33,701 nt of DNA from a virus: positions 1 to 33,701 of the IMG/VR virus record IMGVR_UViG_3300049215_000024; one strand, 5' to 3'. Under the pieces are notes generated by a model that was not told the DNA's origin, did not search any database, and saw only the letters and a list, made by a program, of their open reading frames with translations. Position 1 is the stretch's first letter. Each line of letters begins with the position of its first letter. Position numbers and translations under genes: made by a program. Shown here one piece after another: positions 15,648 to 25,024 of this stretch.

Positions 15648-17404
15648 CAGAGGGGGTAGCGCCTTAAGGGGGTTCCCGAACTGATCACCTTGGTATCGGC
15701 TGTGCCGCCGGTGATCTGCACCTTGACGCTGTAGGCGCCGGGACCGTTACCCGGTGACTGCGCCGGGATGGCCGAGGCGTCGGAGAACCGGCCGCTCAGC
15801 AGTGAATACAGGTTGCCCTGCGGCGGCACGGGACCGGGCGCCGCGCCGAAGATGCCGAAAATTGACTGAATGACCTGTAGCAGCGGGTTGGTGTTGCCGA
15901 CTGACGCGAAGCTGACCAAGCTCTTCAGTGCGGCCGAAAAGATGCTGTCCTCTTGGGTGTTGGGCGTAGCGGGCACTGATGAGAGGTCGTAGACGTTGCG
16001 GTCGCGCGGATCTGTGCGTAGCAGGGCCGACTGATTGGCTAACAGCGGGCCGAACTCGATGTAGTCGTTGACGCCGGCGCCGGGGCCGTCCCAGATTTGA
16101 ATGGTGCCGGGGCCGAAAAAGATGTAGTCCTTGAACATCGGCTGATCACCAATGTTGGTGGCCTGCAAGAAACCCGATTGCGTGAGCGCGGCGTTGTCAC
16201 CTGCGGTGACTCGCTGCAGCCATGCGGGTGAACTCTGGTCTGAGGTGCCCGCGCCAGCTGCCATACCGAAGCCGACGCCGCGGTAGCTCGAGCCGAGCAG
16301 CGATCCGGTGCCGACCTCTTTGTGGGTCAGAACCGGCAGGTTGTTGCGCATGATCCGGTAGGTGCGCGGGTCGTCGGGTGTGCCGCAGATCAGGCTGTAC
16401 TTCTCGCCGCGCGCCGGCTGCAGGCTGATGAACCCGGCCCACATCACCGTCTTGGCGAAGCTGTTGTACCGCGAAAGCTCAGCCCAGCCCTGTGAACTCC
16501 CGGATTGGACGCCTATGCGGGCGCGGATACCGTCGCCCTTCCAGGTGCCGTCGAGGTTGACGCTCATCCGGCCCCAGATGTCGTTGAACGCGCCGCTGGT
16601 GTAGGTGTAGCCGGGCAGTTCGCCGAGCTCGATCGTGACGACCTGCTCGTCGGTGCCGGTCGTGAACGACTTGTAAGGGCCTGCGACCACGCTGCGCGGT
16701 GTGGTGCCTGAGGGAACCCAGGTGGCCTGCGAGCCGTTGGCTGCGGGATGGCCCGCGCCGCTGCCCTCGTAGAAGTACAGCGGCCAGTTGGCGCCGAGAT
16801 CACCCGTTGAGGTGAAGGCGAACTCGTCGGCCATCGACTCGAAAGCGAACGAGAACTCGTCGGTGTCGTCGTAAGACTGCCAGAATCCGCCATCGACGCG
16901 CAGCCGCAAAGACAGGTCTTGGCGTTTGGTCTGCGCCCCCATCAAGGGATTTGGCGGTGCCCCCTGAAACCATCGCGGCGTGCCCCACCAGTGTCCCTCG
17001 TCTTGGGTGAGGAAGTTCAGCGTGCTCTGCTGCTTACCGTCGAGCGCGCCGATGAGATGGCGCACAACCTGCTGTGTGTGGCGACCGTCGCGGCCCCGGC
17101 ACACGACGTCTAGTTGTGGCTCGGCGGGGTCATACAACGTGTCGAGGTTGGTGACGCCGTCCTGTGTGGCGCCCTTCTGGTCGATGTGCTTCCACGGCGG
17201 AATCAGCCCTTTGAGGCCGTCCTTCTTGATCTGCACGCATTCCGGTGCGGTGAAGCGGTCCGGGATCGACAGGCCGCCCATGAGGTCGAAGCGAATCGAT
17301 CCGTCGTAGGCGTCCAGCCAGATCGACGGCTGGTTACCTTGGGTCAGGTGATACCAGCCGTGCGGGGTGATGTCGCCTGCGGGGTAGCGCACCGGGGTTG
17401 TCAC
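15647..17404 (-). CDS. Distal tail-type minor tail protein
   Basis: A 585-residue protein, the first after the tape measure, beginning with GTG at 17404 (GTGA overlap). It starts with [24 protein letters not shown] and contains [15 protein letters not shown] near 132-146 and [22 protein letters not shown] near 164-184, patterns typical of the first minor tail proteins of mycobacterial siphoviruses that cap the tail tube (Dit role). The long C-terminal half is less conserved and probably carries a beta-rich domain. Confidence 0.82.
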   Translation of the reverse strand: MTTPVRYPAGDITPHGWYHLTQGNQPSIWLDAYDGSIRFDLMGGLSIPDRFTAPECVQIKKDGLKGLIPPWKHIDQKGATQDGVTNLDTLYDPAEPQLDVVCRGRDGRHTQQVVRHLIGALDGKQQSTLNFLTQDEGHWWGTPRWFQGAPPNPLMGAQTKRQDLSLRLRVDGGFWQSYDDTDEFSFAFESMADEFAFTSTGDLGANWPLYFYEGSGAGHPAANGSQATWVPSGTTPRSVVAGPYKSFTTGTDEQVVTIELGELPGYTYTSGAFNDIWGRMSVNLDGTWKGDGIRARIGVQSGSSQGWAELSRYNSFAKTVMWAGFISLQPARGEKYSLICGTPDDPRTYRIMRNNLPVLTHKEVGTGSLLGSSYRGVGFGMAAGAGTSDQSSPAWLQRVTAGDNAALTQSGFLQATNIGDQPMFKDYIFFGPGTIQIWDGPGAGVNDYIEFGPLLANQSALLRTDPRDRNVYDLSSVPATPNTQEDSIFSAALKSLVSFASVGNTNPLLQVIQSIFGIFGAAPGPVPPQGNLYSLLSGRFSDASAIPAQSPGNGPGAYSVKVQITGGTADTKVISSGTPLRRYPL

Positions 17405-20400
17405 GGCATCCCCGCGGGCAATTGGGCCTGCTGCTGGTGATACGCGATGTCACGCCCGGTGCCGTCCTCGGTGGCGCGCTGGTTGTTGACGGTGATGTTG
17501 GTGTCGCCGCCGCTCTGCTGCTGGGCGCCCTGTTGGCCTTGTCCTGGCTGTAGCGTCGATTTGCCCGCCATGTTCGGCAGCTGTGGGCGCGCACCCGCCA
17601 GCGCGCCGACACCTTTAGCGAGCCACGAGTGACTGGCGAGGTCCGAGCCGCCGGTGGGCAGAAACGTTTCCATCAACCCTTGCATGCCGATCCCGGCGAC
17701 CTGGCCGGCGTATTGGATGGCGCGGTTGGCGAGCTTCACCCCGGTAGCGGCGGCCTGCCCCACACCGGGGAACGCGCTGGCCGCCAAGTCGACGGCGGCG
17801 TCTACCCCGCCACCCGGTGTGATGCCGATACCGCCAGCGCCGCTGCCCGAGGGTGGTGCAACACCGCCGATCTGTGTTGGCCCCTGACCGGGGCCGAGTC
17901 CAGCACCGGCAGCCGAGCCCGCCATCGGTCCATGCGGGGCGAAGACTGGGCTTTCCCCGGCGCCGCCGTGAAGTCCCGCCGGTAGCCCTTGAGGGCCACC
18001 CCAGCCAGTTGGGGCATTGAATGCGCTTTGCGGTGTGTCAGTAGTGACGCCGGGAACTTTGCCATCAGTGATGGCTTGCCAAGCGCCTAAGCCTTGCGGT
18101 GGGGTTCCGTTGTAGCCGGTGAACGCTGTGCGGTTGGCGATTTCGATCTGCTGGTCACGGGTAGCGTCTTGCGGCATTCCCACGCCGCCATAGGCTTTCC
18201 ACGTCGATGGTGAGAACTGCAGACCGCCGTAGTGTCCATTGTGGCCTGTGTCGGCGTTGTTCCAGGTACCGCCCTCATGGAGCATTACGGCATCCCACAG
18301 GGACGACCCAGTAGCCGACCCCGCGCCAGGACCACCCGCGCCACCGATGGGCGCTGAAGCTCCCACACCGCCTGCGTTGACGACCACCGAGCTCGCGTTG
18401 ATGGTCACGCTGCCCATGTCAGTGCCCGCACCCGCGGATGCCCCACTAGGTGCGGCTAGCGGCAGCTGGCCACCGGGCAGCGGAATGGGTTTCGACTGCC
18501 GCGTATGAACGTGGTTTCCATGCTCGGCCAGGTCTCCCGCGAAGTAACCGGGCTGCGGGCGCCCCCCTGCGATTTCGACCGTATCTCCGGTACCGACACC
18601 CGCGCCATTCCAGATGACTTGCTCCATCCCTGGAACAGTTTTCAGGTAGTCGGCGAACCGCTGCATAGCTTGAGGGCTGCCTGTCCAGTCGATGCCGCGA
18701 TTTTCGTGAGTTGGGTTGGGGGCGTATCCCGCCTCGTGGCGATCCGTTTCCTGATGGCCTGGATAGGTGCTAGGCGTGACCCCGAAAGCGGCACCGAGTT
18801 GCTGCACCCAGTCGGGGAAGATGCCCTTGCCGCCGCTGCCGTATCCACCGGTGTTCGTTCCGGCGGGTAGACCGTAGGTTCCGCTGGGTTGCGGACCGAC
18901 CTGCGGCGCTGACGACTGCGGTATCGAGTCATACGGTGACGCCATGCCCGGCGCGGCACCCGGCATGAAACCCATCGAAGACATCTGCTGAGGGCTCATA
19001 CCCAACGCCCGCAACGCATCAAAACTAGGTGTTCCCGGGCCACCACCCAACTGGAAACCCATCGGCGACAACCCCGATGCAATATTGTCGGCGCCCCACA
19101 TACCCGCGAGGCCGTAGCCACCCTGAATCGGCGACATCGCAGCGGTCGCGGACAACTGCCCCAACATGGGTGCAGCCGCAATATCAGCCAACGCTTTAAC
19201 CGTGTTGTCGACAAGACCGGGAAGTCCTTTGGACGCACCGAAATCGGCGTCCAACTTGGCGCCGATCTCCCCGAGCTTGTCGCTGGCCTTCAGGTAGACG
19301 TCTTGCAGCTGAAGTTGCGCACGGTATTCCTCACCACGCGCTTTGATAAGATCGTTGTTCGCTTTGGTTAAATCCTCAGTCGTGTGGGTACTGTCCGCTT
19401 CGATCTGCGCCAGCTTCGCGCGGTCCTCAGCAACAGTGTGCTGAATCTCCATCAACCGCTGTTCGGCGTCGTATTGCTGCTGAGTTTCACCCGCGCGCGC
19501 CGGGCCACCGTAGCCGGGGGCGTAGGGCACCTGGACTTGTTTCTGCTTGACGGCGTGGTCTTGGGGGAGTTCGGCGTGGTCTTGGGGGAGTTGAGATTTG
19601 CCGCCACCGGCGAGCGCGCCCGCAATGTCCTGAACGGGCCGCGGCGGGGGGGCTGGAATCGTCGCGGTGTTCGTTTGCGGCATCAGCAACTCATCGAGCG
19701 ACGGCGAACCAGCCGCGCCAGGTGGTGCTGGCGGCGCACCGGGAAAAGGTGAGACTTTCTGCGGCGCCAGTAGGTCTTTCGGCGCTAGCGGTGTGATCGG
19801 CTGATCACTGGACGGCAGCGTCGACGGAACAACCTCACCGGTGTTGTTGATGATGTCGAGGACGCCGCCGACCATGTGGCTGAGGAAGTCGCCCACCGGT
19901 TTCATGGCCAACTCCATGTTGTGCCACGTTTCCGACCACTTCTCGCCCAGTGTCTCCGTCTCTTTATAGGTTTGGTGGATGGTGTCGTTGGTCTGCTTGA
20001 TACCACCCGTGAGGTCTGCGAGCGTCAATTTGCTGTCGCGGATCGCTTGCACGAACTGCTCAGAACCCCTAGCCCCGAACACCTTCGTGGCCAGGTCGAC
20101 CGCTTTCGCATCGGCCAGCGCATTATTCTGATCGGTCAACCCTTTGATTTGGGTGATGGTGTCCTGCAGACCGGTGTTCAGATCAATATGCTTTTTGGCG
20201 AACTCGTCGGCTGCGTGCGTCAACGCAAATGACGTGCGGCCGGCGTCGATACCGGCCTTGGAGAAATCCACCATCAGTTCGGCGGTTTGGCTGAAATTCA
20301 ACCCCAGCGTTTGCGCGGCCGGCGCAACCTTATCAATCTGGGAGAGCAGGTCACCGATCGCAGCCCCGGTTTGTCGGTGGGCGGCGTTGAGCGCCTCAAG

Positions 20401-20991
20401 ATCGTATGCGGCTTCGTCGGCGTTCTGCCCGAACGCGCGCATCGCCATGCCGAACTCGTTGACGTTGAGTTTGTTCCCGGTCATCTCGTTGAGTTCGGAA
20501 ACGCTTTTCGTCAACTCCTCCAGCGGCGCCCCGGTGAGTTGCAGATTCGCCGACAAAGATCCCATGACGGTGGAGATGTCTTCAAACGACGCGGAGGTTT
20601 CCCGGCCCACGTTCTGCACCGACGTCATCAAATCGTTGAGCTGGTCACCGACCGCGCCAGTCGATTCGGCCATCGACTGCGCCATCTCAGCGAAACTGTT
20701 GCTGATGTGGAACGCTTCCGCCGACACCGCTGCACCCGCAGCCGCCAGCGCCGTCAAAGCGGTCGCACCCAGAGCCGCGCCGGCCACAATATCGGAGCCC
20801 ATAGACGTTGCCGCGCGGCTGATCTCAGTGAACAAGCCGCCACCCTGGCTACCCAGACCCGTGCTGATCTCCGACGCCATTTTGGAGCCTATTTCGCGGC
20901 CGACACCGTTGAACAGTTCAATAACGTTGTCGGCGACAGCGCGGGCTTTGCTTTCGTCGAGTTCCGGCTGAACCGGCAACACTAACGCCAC
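17401..20991 (-). CDS. Tape measure protein with LAS/M15-like peptidase and Rpf-like domains
   Basis: A 1196-residue protein, start GTG at 20991. Residues ~10-370 are helical with hydrophobic segments and the phage tail tape pattern ([34 protein letters not shown]). Residues ~390-500 are Pro-rich; 505-580 coiled coil. Residues ~740-835 hold H762-x5-D768 and H827-x-H829 (ENRGIDWTG ... HGNHVHT), a LAS/M15-type metallopeptidase pattern. Residues ~897-980 are Rpf/lysozyme-like: [14 protein letters not shown] with Glu906, [17 protein letters not shown] and LGAWQAI. The C-terminus ([15 protein letters not shown]) is typical. It sets tail length and may cut peptidoglycan at entry. Confidence 0.9.
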   Translation of the reverse strand: MALVLPVQPELDESKARAVADNVIELFNGVGREIGSKMASEISTGLGSQGGGLFTEISRAATSMGSDIVAGAALGATALTALAAAGAAVSAEAFHISNSFAEMAQSMAESTGAVGDQLNDLMTSVQNVGRETSASFEDISTVMGSLSANLQLTGAPLEELTKSVSELNEMTGNKLNVNEFGMAMRAFGQNADEAAYDLEALNAAHRQTGAAIGDLLSQIDKVAPAAQTLGLNFSQTAELMVDFSKAGIDAGRTSFALTHAADEFAKKHIDLNTGLQDTITQIKGLTDQNNALADAKAVDLATKVFGARGSEQFVQAIRDSKLTLADLTGGIKQTNDTIHQTYKETETLGEKWSETWHNMELAMKPVGDFLSHMVGGVLDIINNTGEVVPSTLPSSDQPITPLAPKDLLAPQKVSPFPGAPPAPPGAAGSPSLDELLMPQTNTATIPAPPPRPVQDIAGALAGGGKSQLPQDHAELPQDHAVKQKQVQVPYAPGYGGPARAGETQQQYDAEQRLMEIQHTVAEDRAKLAQIEADSTHTTEDLTKANNDLIKARGEEYRAQLQLQDVYLKASDKLGEIGAKLDADFGASKGLPGLVDNTVKALADIAAAPMLGQLSATAAMSPIQGGYGLAGMWGADNIASGLSPMGFQLGGGPGTPSFDALRALGMSPQQMSSMGFMPGAAPGMASPYDSIPQSSAPQVGPQPSGTYGLPAGTNTGGYGSGGKGIFPDWVQQLGAAFGVTPSTYPGHQETDRHEAGYAPNPTHENRGIDWTGSPQAMQRFADYLKTVPGMEQVIWNGAGVGTGDTVEIAGGRPQPGYFAGDLAEHGNHVHTRQSKPIPLPGGQLPLAAPSGASAGAGTDMGSVTINASSVVVNAGGVGASAPIGGAGGPGAGSATGSSLWDAVMLHEGGTWNNADTGHNGHYGGLQFSPSTWKAYGGVGMPQDATRDQQIEIANRTAFTGYNGTPPQGLGAWQAITDGKVPGVTTDTPQSAFNAPTGWGGPQGLPAGLHGGAGESPVFAPHGPMAGSAAGAGLGPGQGPTQIGGVAPPSGSGAGGIGITPGGGVDAAVDLAASAFPGVGQAAATGVKLANRAIQYAGQVAGIGMQGLMETFLPTGGSDLASHSWLAKGVGALAGARPQLPNMAGKSTLQPGQGQQGAQQQSGGDTNITVNNQRATEDGTGRDIAYHQQQAQLPAGMP
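19551..19592. repeat. 21-bp tandem duplication in the tape measure gene
   Basis: A 21-base unit beginning CGGCGTGGTCTTGGG occupies 19551-19571 and is repeated perfectly at 19572-19592. It encodes a duplicated LPQDHA segment (about residues 468-480) in the Pro-rich part of the tape measure protein and keeps the frame. Confidence 0.9.
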
Positions 20992-21013
20992 ACTGTCACC
21001 GCCTTCCGCCTAT

Positions 21014-21454
21014 TCAAGACCAGCCCATTTCGCCGTAAAACTGGTCGTTCGCCTGCTCGGCTTCTTCTTCTTCCTCAACGTCTTTGATCGCCCTCTCGAC
21101 CCGGTCGATCGGGTCGATGAACTGGAACGGCTCGTAGGCGCCGTCTTCGCCGCCGTTCACCGCGTAATACGACGACCGCAGGAAAGCCAACTCGTTGTGG
21201 GTTTGCGCCGCAATCAACTGGGATTCAGACCAATAGCCGCCCCGCAGGGCGGTTTTGTAGGCGCTGTCGTCGGGCAGATTGTCGATCAGCACGATCAGTC
21301 GGCGACTGGACAGTTTCAACGCGCCGAACGCGTCGCGGGTGCCGCGATGCCAGTCGTGAATGTCGGCTTTACCCAACAGGTCCGACTCGACTTCAGTCGG
21401 TGCCAGACTCCACTTCGCCAGCGCTAGCCACGCTTTTCGGATCGGAGCTCTCAC
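21014..21454 (-). CDS. Tail assembly chaperone, T-type frame
   Basis: This frame lies between the first chaperone and the tape measure, the position of the downstream half of the G/GT chaperone pair. The 146-codon ORF opens at GTG 21454 (APIRKAWLALAKWSLAP) and ends in an acidic helix (VEEEEEAEQANDQF). It overlaps the first chaperone by 62 bases and is +1 (equivalently -2) relative to it. An AGGAG directly before the GTG is too close to be a good ribosome site, so expression by frameshift from the upstream gene is likelier, making a fusion of about 300 residues that guides tail assembly around the tape measure. Confidence 0.78.
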   Translation of the reverse strand: MRAPIRKAWLALAKWSLAPTEVESDLLGKADIHDWHRGTRDAFGALKLSSRRLIVLIDNLPDDSAYKTALRGGYWSESQLIAAQTHNELAFLRSSYYAVNGGEDGAYEPFQFIDPIDRVERAIKDVEEEEEAEQANDQFYGEMGWS

Positions 21455-21914
21455 GCTCCTCTAAACGCCGATCCAACCGCGCTAGCGTCGCGGTGACTGT
21501 GGTGGCGGCACCGCCGGCAGCCTTGAAGCGTTCATATTTTTCTTTGCCCCACAACGCGATCGCCACCTGAACCGGGTAGGACGGTTTGATGAGCTTCCCG
21601 TTTTTGCGGTACGGAATCTTCAGGGATCCGGGCCGGGTTTCGGACGGGATGATGATGATTTCGTGGCCGTCTTCGTCTTTGATACGACGCTCGGGTGTGG
21701 TGATGTCGGGTTCGCGGTCCCAGCTTTCGGATTCCAAATCGAGCTCGTTCATGCGTTCACGCTGATCGTCGTCGAGTAGTCCACGCTGCGGAACCTCGAA
21801 AACCTCATCACCCACAACGATTTCGATGCTTGCCAGGAAGCCGGTGGCCTCGGCTGCCTGGTCGCGGGCTTCCCGTGGGGTTAATTTGCGGCGCTGTTCA
21901 TCAAAAACGGACAT
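21393..21914 (-). CDS. Tail assembly chaperone, G-type
   Basis: A 173-residue soluble protein (MSVFDEQRRKLTPREARDQA ... IEIVVGDEVFEVPQ ... PYPVQVAIALWGKEKYERF-like core), with an acidic-basic C-terminal tail (RLEERESSDPKS). Start ATG at 21914 is preceded by AAAGGA. Its position right after the major tail protein and before the tape measure, with an overlapping second frame, is the hallmark of the gpG/gpGT pair of siphophages. It binds tape measure protein and recruits tail tube subunits. Confidence 0.85.
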   Translation of the reverse strand: MSVFDEQRRKLTPREARDQAAEATGFLASIEIVVGDEVFEVPQRGLLDDDQRERMNELDLESESWDREPDITTPERRIKDEDGHEIIIIPSETRPGSLKIPYRKNGKLIKPSYPVQVAIALWGKEKYERFKAAGGAATTVTATLARLDRRLEERESSDPKSVASAGEVESGTD

Positions 21915-21961
21915 GTGGCCGATTTTCCTTTCACAGGTGCAGCCGTTAAGGGGGGTTGAAA

Positions 21962-21999
21962 CTCAGCAGCGGGCGACGGCCACGACACCCGCTGCTGAG
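21962..21999 (-). terminator. 12-bp stem-loop terminator after the major tail protein gene
   Basis: CTCAGCAGCGGG at 21962-21973 pairs perfectly with CCCGCTGCTGAG at 21988-21999 around a 14-base loop. On the minus strand it starts 7 bases after the major tail protein stop and is followed by TTTC. It likely attenuates transcription so that the tail genes below are made in smaller amounts than the tube protein. Confidence 0.75.
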
Positions 22000-22006
22000 C
22001 GACCGG

Positions 22007-23110
22007 TTACGCGATGGTGATGGTGTTAGATGCCGGGCTGGTGGCTGTGGCACCGTTGTCGGCGGTGACCACCGCCCGCAGCTGCACCGACGACGCCGAC
22101 GTGAGGCTCTTCACCTTCACCGTGGTAGTGCCAGCGGACTCGGTGACCGCTCCCGGCGTGTCCAGCGTCGCAGTCGACCACGACGTGAACGGCGTCGTCG
22201 CATACTGCGCGGTGATCTGGCCGGTGTAGGGGGCATCTGGGCCGGTCGGGTCGGGGAACGTGAAACTCGCCTTCCCGGTCGCGCCTGCGGTGGCCACCGG
22301 TGGGGTGGACGAAACGCTGGGCGTGCCGCCTTGAGCGGTCCAGCCCGGGCCACCGACCCATGTGTACTTCAGCACCGGGCGGTAGACCCCGTCGACCAGC
22401 GCCATGAAGAACGGGTCGGGCAGCGGCAGCCACGTCAACTCGGCCGCCTCGGAGTCCTTCTTGTCCTTCTTGGATGCGCCGATGTTGTCCAGCACACACA
22501 ACGAATAGCCCTCCACCGTGTAGACCGGCAGACCGTTCTTGGTGTACTGACGGACCAGCAAAACCTGCCGGCTGACGTTGTCGGAGTCGATCGGCTTGCC
22601 CCATCCGGCGTTGATGTCGCCGGGGATGTCGACGAGCAGGTTACCGCTCGCGTCGACCAGCGGCAGGTTGTTACGCAGCCGGCGCATAAGGGGCTTCGCG
22701 GTTTCCACACCCTGGAAGCCGAACGGCTCGGCTTCCTCGGTCAGATCGGAGTCGAACGGCATGTTCGACTGCACGATCATGAAGTGGTCGTTGCGGATGG
22801 TGGGCTTCGTGTTCGGGCCGACACCGTCCTTCATCGCGCCGACCAGATGGAACCCCAGGTTCGCGGTGGGGTTGGGCGTCCAGAACCCGTTGGTGAGGTT
22901 GAACGCGAACAGATCGGGTCGCCAGTTGCCGTCCAGCGCGAACGGCGAGAAGTTGACGGAGCCGTCCATGTTGTGGGGCGAAATGTTGGTGTTCGCACCC
23001 TGGTTGTCGCGGATCAACGCTTGAACGAGCTTGCCGCGCTCCAGGAAACGGTTGTCGACGTTGCCGAGCCCGGCGCCGTCCCAGGTGGTGCCAGTCGATG
23101 GGGTTGCCAT
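22007..23110 (-). CDS. Major tail protein with C-terminal Ig-like domain
   Basis: A 367-residue tail tube subunit starting MATPSTGTTWDGAGLGNVDN, with GAAAGG upstream. Residues about 1-250 form the tube domain (FLERGKLVQALIRDN; MDGSVNFSPFALDGNWRPDLFAF; FELVGAMKDG-type strand; LTWLPLPDPFFMALVDGV). Residues about 285-367 are a Ser/Thr-rich Ig-like (BIg2/fibronectin-type) domain (ATAGATGKASFTFP ... SSVQLRAVVTADNGAT), a frequent decoration on siphophage tubes exposed on the tail surface. It is followed by a strong terminator and the chaperone genes. Confidence 0.88.
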   Translation of the reverse strand: MATPSTGTTWDGAGLGNVDNRFLERGKLVQALIRDNQGANTNISPHNMDGSVNFSPFALDGNWRPDLFAFNLTNGFWTPNPTANLGFHLVGAMKDGVGPNTKPTIRNDHFMIVQSNMPFDSDLTEEAEPFGFQGVETAKPLMRRLRNNLPLVDASGNLLVDIPGDINAGWGKPIDSDNVSRQVLLVRQYTKNGLPVYTVEGYSLCVLDNIGASKKDKKDSEAAELTWLPLPDPFFMALVDGVYRPVLKYTWVGGPGWTAQGGTPSVSSTPPVATAGATGKASFTFPDPTGPDAPYTGQITAQYATTPFTSWSTATLDTPGAVTESAGTTTVKVKSLTSASSVQLRAVVTADNGATATSPASNTITIA

Positions 23111-23155
23111 AATAGGCGTCCTTTCGGATGGGGTTTGGAACCGGAACGGTTTATC

Positions 23156-23179
23156 CGGCAGAATTGCGGCGCTCTGCCG
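23156..23179. repeat. 7-bp hairpin upstream of the major tail protein gene
   Basis: CGGCAGA at 23156-23162 pairs with TCTGCCG at 23173-23179 around a 10-base loop, inside the 77-base gap before the major tail protein. No T-run follows on the minus strand, so it is more likely an RNA processing or stability element than a terminator. Confidence 0.45.
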
Positions 23180-23187
23180 CGACGCGG

Positions 23188-23610
23188 TTAGGCCGCGACG
23201 AATTCGAGGCTGATGCGGTAACGCGAAACGACGCGTTGAATGGTGGTGTCGGCGTAGTCCACGCGCACACCACGCTCTGTCGTCTCGATGTAGGCGGCGT
23301 TGGCCACACTGGAATCGGCCAAAGCGACGTTTATCGACGGGTCTTTGATTAAAACCATGATCCGTCGATGCGTGTTCTGTTCTTCGGTCTGCGCTTGCGT
23401 GACGGTATTGCCGAAGGTATGCACAGAGAGCAACGCTTCATCGGCGAACATATCCATGTCATTGGCGCCCCCGCCGAAGCGGGTAACCATCCGGTAGGGC
23501 ACCGGATCTCCCGCAGCCCAGCGTTTCTCGCCGCACGGCCCGAGTGGCGCCAACCACGCCAGCAGGAACGCGATCGCGTTGGGTGCGTCCTGCGGGTAGA
23601 ACTGGGTCAC
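23188..23610 (-). CDS. Tail terminator protein
   Basis: A 140-residue protein placed just before the major tail protein, starting with GTG at 23610 in a GTGA overlap with the upstream gp10-like gene. It begins TQFYPQDAPNAIAFLLAWLAPLG and has RMVTRFGGGANDMDMFADEALLSVHTFG (about 40-67), a pattern common in tail terminators of mycobacterial phages, and a final beta strand (SRYRISLEFVAA). It caps the tail tube at the proper length and joins it to the head. Confidence 0.8.
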   Translation of the reverse strand: MTQFYPQDAPNAIAFLLAWLAPLGPCGEKRWAAGDPVPYRMVTRFGGGANDMDMFADEALLSVHTFGNTVTQAQTEEQNTHRRIMVLIKDPSINVALADSSVANAAYIETTERGVRVDYADTTIQRVVSRYRISLEFVAA

Positions 23611-23924
23611 CGCGACCGCGCCTCGTTGTTGATGAATTCTTCGGTGCGCGCCCGAATCGCGTATTCGGGGTTGTTGATGCTGCCGTATTCGATGAGGTTC
23701 GCCTCGGGGTCATCGAACACCACCGACACCTGCTCGCCGTCCTCGACGTGGATGCTGTCGCGGTAGCGGCCGGGGTGCGGATCTTTGCCGTCGCCAACAG
23801 GGCTGATCGACTTCGCGTAATCGACCGCGTCCGCAGCCAGTTTCAGCGAGGCTTGCTTGACGTCGGAGCTTTTCAGCTCCTCGTCGATCTGATCCTCACC
23901 GACGAGCTTCGCGAATTCATCCAC
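23607..23924 (-). CDS. HK97 gp10-like head-tail connector
   Basis: A 105-residue protein, start GTG at 23924. It has an N-terminal helix (LKLAADAVDYAKSISPVGDGKD), then the HK97 gp10 pattern PGRYRDSIHVED, and NLIEYGSINNPEYAIRARTEEF, where the E-Y-G-S-x-N/P strand-turn is characteristic. This family completes the neck between stopper and tail terminator, and the gene sits exactly there. Confidence 0.82.
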   Translation of the reverse strand: MDEFAKLVGEDQIDEELKSSDVKQASLKLAADAVDYAKSISPVGDGKDPHPGRYRDSIHVEDGEQVSVVFDDPEANLIEYGSINNPEYAIRARTEEFINNEARSR

Positions 23925-23927
23925 CAG

Positions 23928-24332
23928 TCAGCCCTTCTGGGCCATGATCAGGCAGTAGACATGATCTGGGTTGCCGCGGATATCCACCTCGACCAGCGCT
24001 TCGCCGCGCATCTCATAGGTTGGCCCAGACAGGTTCGGCGTCGTGCCGCCGCCGCCGTCCTGTAGCCACATCGCGGAGGTGATCGCGGTGGTGTCCGCGT
24101 CCACGGGCAGGAACGCGTGGCCTACCTCGCGGGTGACGGTGGTGCCGCCGGTCTCCTGCTCAACCAGCCTGGGAGATAGAATCTTCGGTTCCAGGCAGCA
24201 GTTCGGTTTCCATGTGACCGTTTGGGTCGTTTCGGGTTCCATGTACGCTGACACGACCGGGTTACCGTGAGTGTCGAGAACCGGCACTTCCTTGACGATG
24301 CCGACCCACTGATTGCCCAGTTGCCAGATCAC
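23928..24332 (-). CDS. Head-tail connector (stopper-type)
   Basis: A protein of about 134 residues. Start GTG at 24332 gives a GTGA overlap with the upstream connector; ATG at 24347 or GTG at 24356 are alternatives that overlap it more. It has PVLDTHGNPVVSAYMEPETTQ near the start, two adjacent Cys (PNCCLEP), and a C-terminal VEVDIRGNPDHVYCLIM strand. Position after the first connector and before gp10-like supports a stopper role; no sequence family is certain. Confidence 0.7.
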   Translation of the reverse strand: MIWQLGNQWVGIVKEVPVLDTHGNPVVSAYMEPETTQTVTWKPNCCLEPKILSPRLVEQETGGTTVTREVGHAFLPVDADTTAITSAMWLQDGGGGTTPNLSGPTYEMRGEALVEVDIRGNPDHVYCLIMAQKG

Positions 24333-24736
24333 TGCCAGTCCCACCATTGCGGCCACAACGCGTCGTTGTTGCTGTCAACGAAGTTGCTTGCGGGGGCGGC
24401 GCGCAACGGTATCCCGAGGATGCGCTTTTGCCGGTCGGTGATGACCTGCTCGAGCATCACCTTGTTGATCTCGCCTTCTTCGGTACGCAGACTGGTGGTG
24501 TTCTGGAACCGTGACAGCGGCGCGAACTGGCCCAGCTGAAGCTGATCGCGCGTCACCTCGAACACCACCAGCGCAGCGCCGGAATCATTGTCAGGCAGCG
24601 GTGCCCGCGATGATGGCTGGGTGCGTATCCAGTCCGACGTCACCTGCAAAATGGTGGTGGCGTCGGCCGTTTCAGCAGTCGACAATGGCCTGAACATGCC
24701 CGTGAACGTGGCGATGTCCAAGAACGGGTCTGCCAT
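24329..24736 (-). CDS. Head-to-tail adaptor protein
   Basis: A 135-residue mainly helical protein starting MADPFLDIATFTGMFRPLST, with ADATTILQVTSDWIRTQ and RTEEGEINKVMLEQVITDRQKRIL. The opening D-I-x-x-F followed by paired helices is the usual pattern of gp6/gp15-like adaptor proteins that dock onto the portal ring. It follows the capsid genes and directly abuts the preceding small gene (TAA then ATG). Confidence 0.75.
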   Translation of the reverse strand: MADPFLDIATFTGMFRPLSTAETADATTILQVTSDWIRTQPSSRAPLPDNDSGAALVVFEVTRDQLQLGQFAPLSRFQNTTSLRTEEGEINKVMLEQVITDRQKRILGIPLRAAPASNFVDSNNDALWPQWWDWQ

Positions 24737-25024
24737 TTACGCGCCGTACAGGTCTTGCAATTCCTGCTTGGTCAGCGATTCGGCTTCGTCCTCGTCGGCA
24801 CCCGTAGACACCGCGAACGCCACCCAGTCGGCCTTGGGCGCCGCCTTCGCCGGCGGACCATCGTCGCCGTCGCTGGCATCGACCTTTTCGACCAGACCCG
24901 TCTCGACGAAGTGCTTTTCCTGCTCCTCGTCGAGCCAGTTGATGACAGCCCCGTGATAGCGGTGATGCAGCTGCCCTTCACGGTCGCGGGCCAGCACCAG
25001 TGGCGCCTTCACCTCGTATGCCAT
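24737..25024 (-). CDS. Small acidic protein after major capsid gene, unknown function
   Basis: A 95-residue protein. ATG at 25024 (MAYEVKAPLVLARDREGQ) was preferred to an upstream in-frame start because it overlaps the capsid stop as TAATG. N-terminal beta-type segment (HHRYHGAVINWLDEEQ), a Pro/Ala-rich acidic linker, and a C-terminal helix motif (DEDEAESLTKQELQDLYGA) that resembles short SAP/HeH-like helix-turn segments. Genes of this type commonly sit between capsid and adaptor in actinophages. Confidence 0.7.
   Translation of the reverse strand: MAYEVKAPLVLARDREGQLHHRYHGAVINWLDEEQEKHFVETGLVEKVDASDGDDGPPAKAAPKADWVAFAVSTGADEDEAESLTKQELQDLYGA

Noticed and set aside
21956-23191. 411-codon plus-strand ORF opposite the major tail protein
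   Set aside because: Antisense shadow of a strongly supported structural gene; Arg-rich with no domain.
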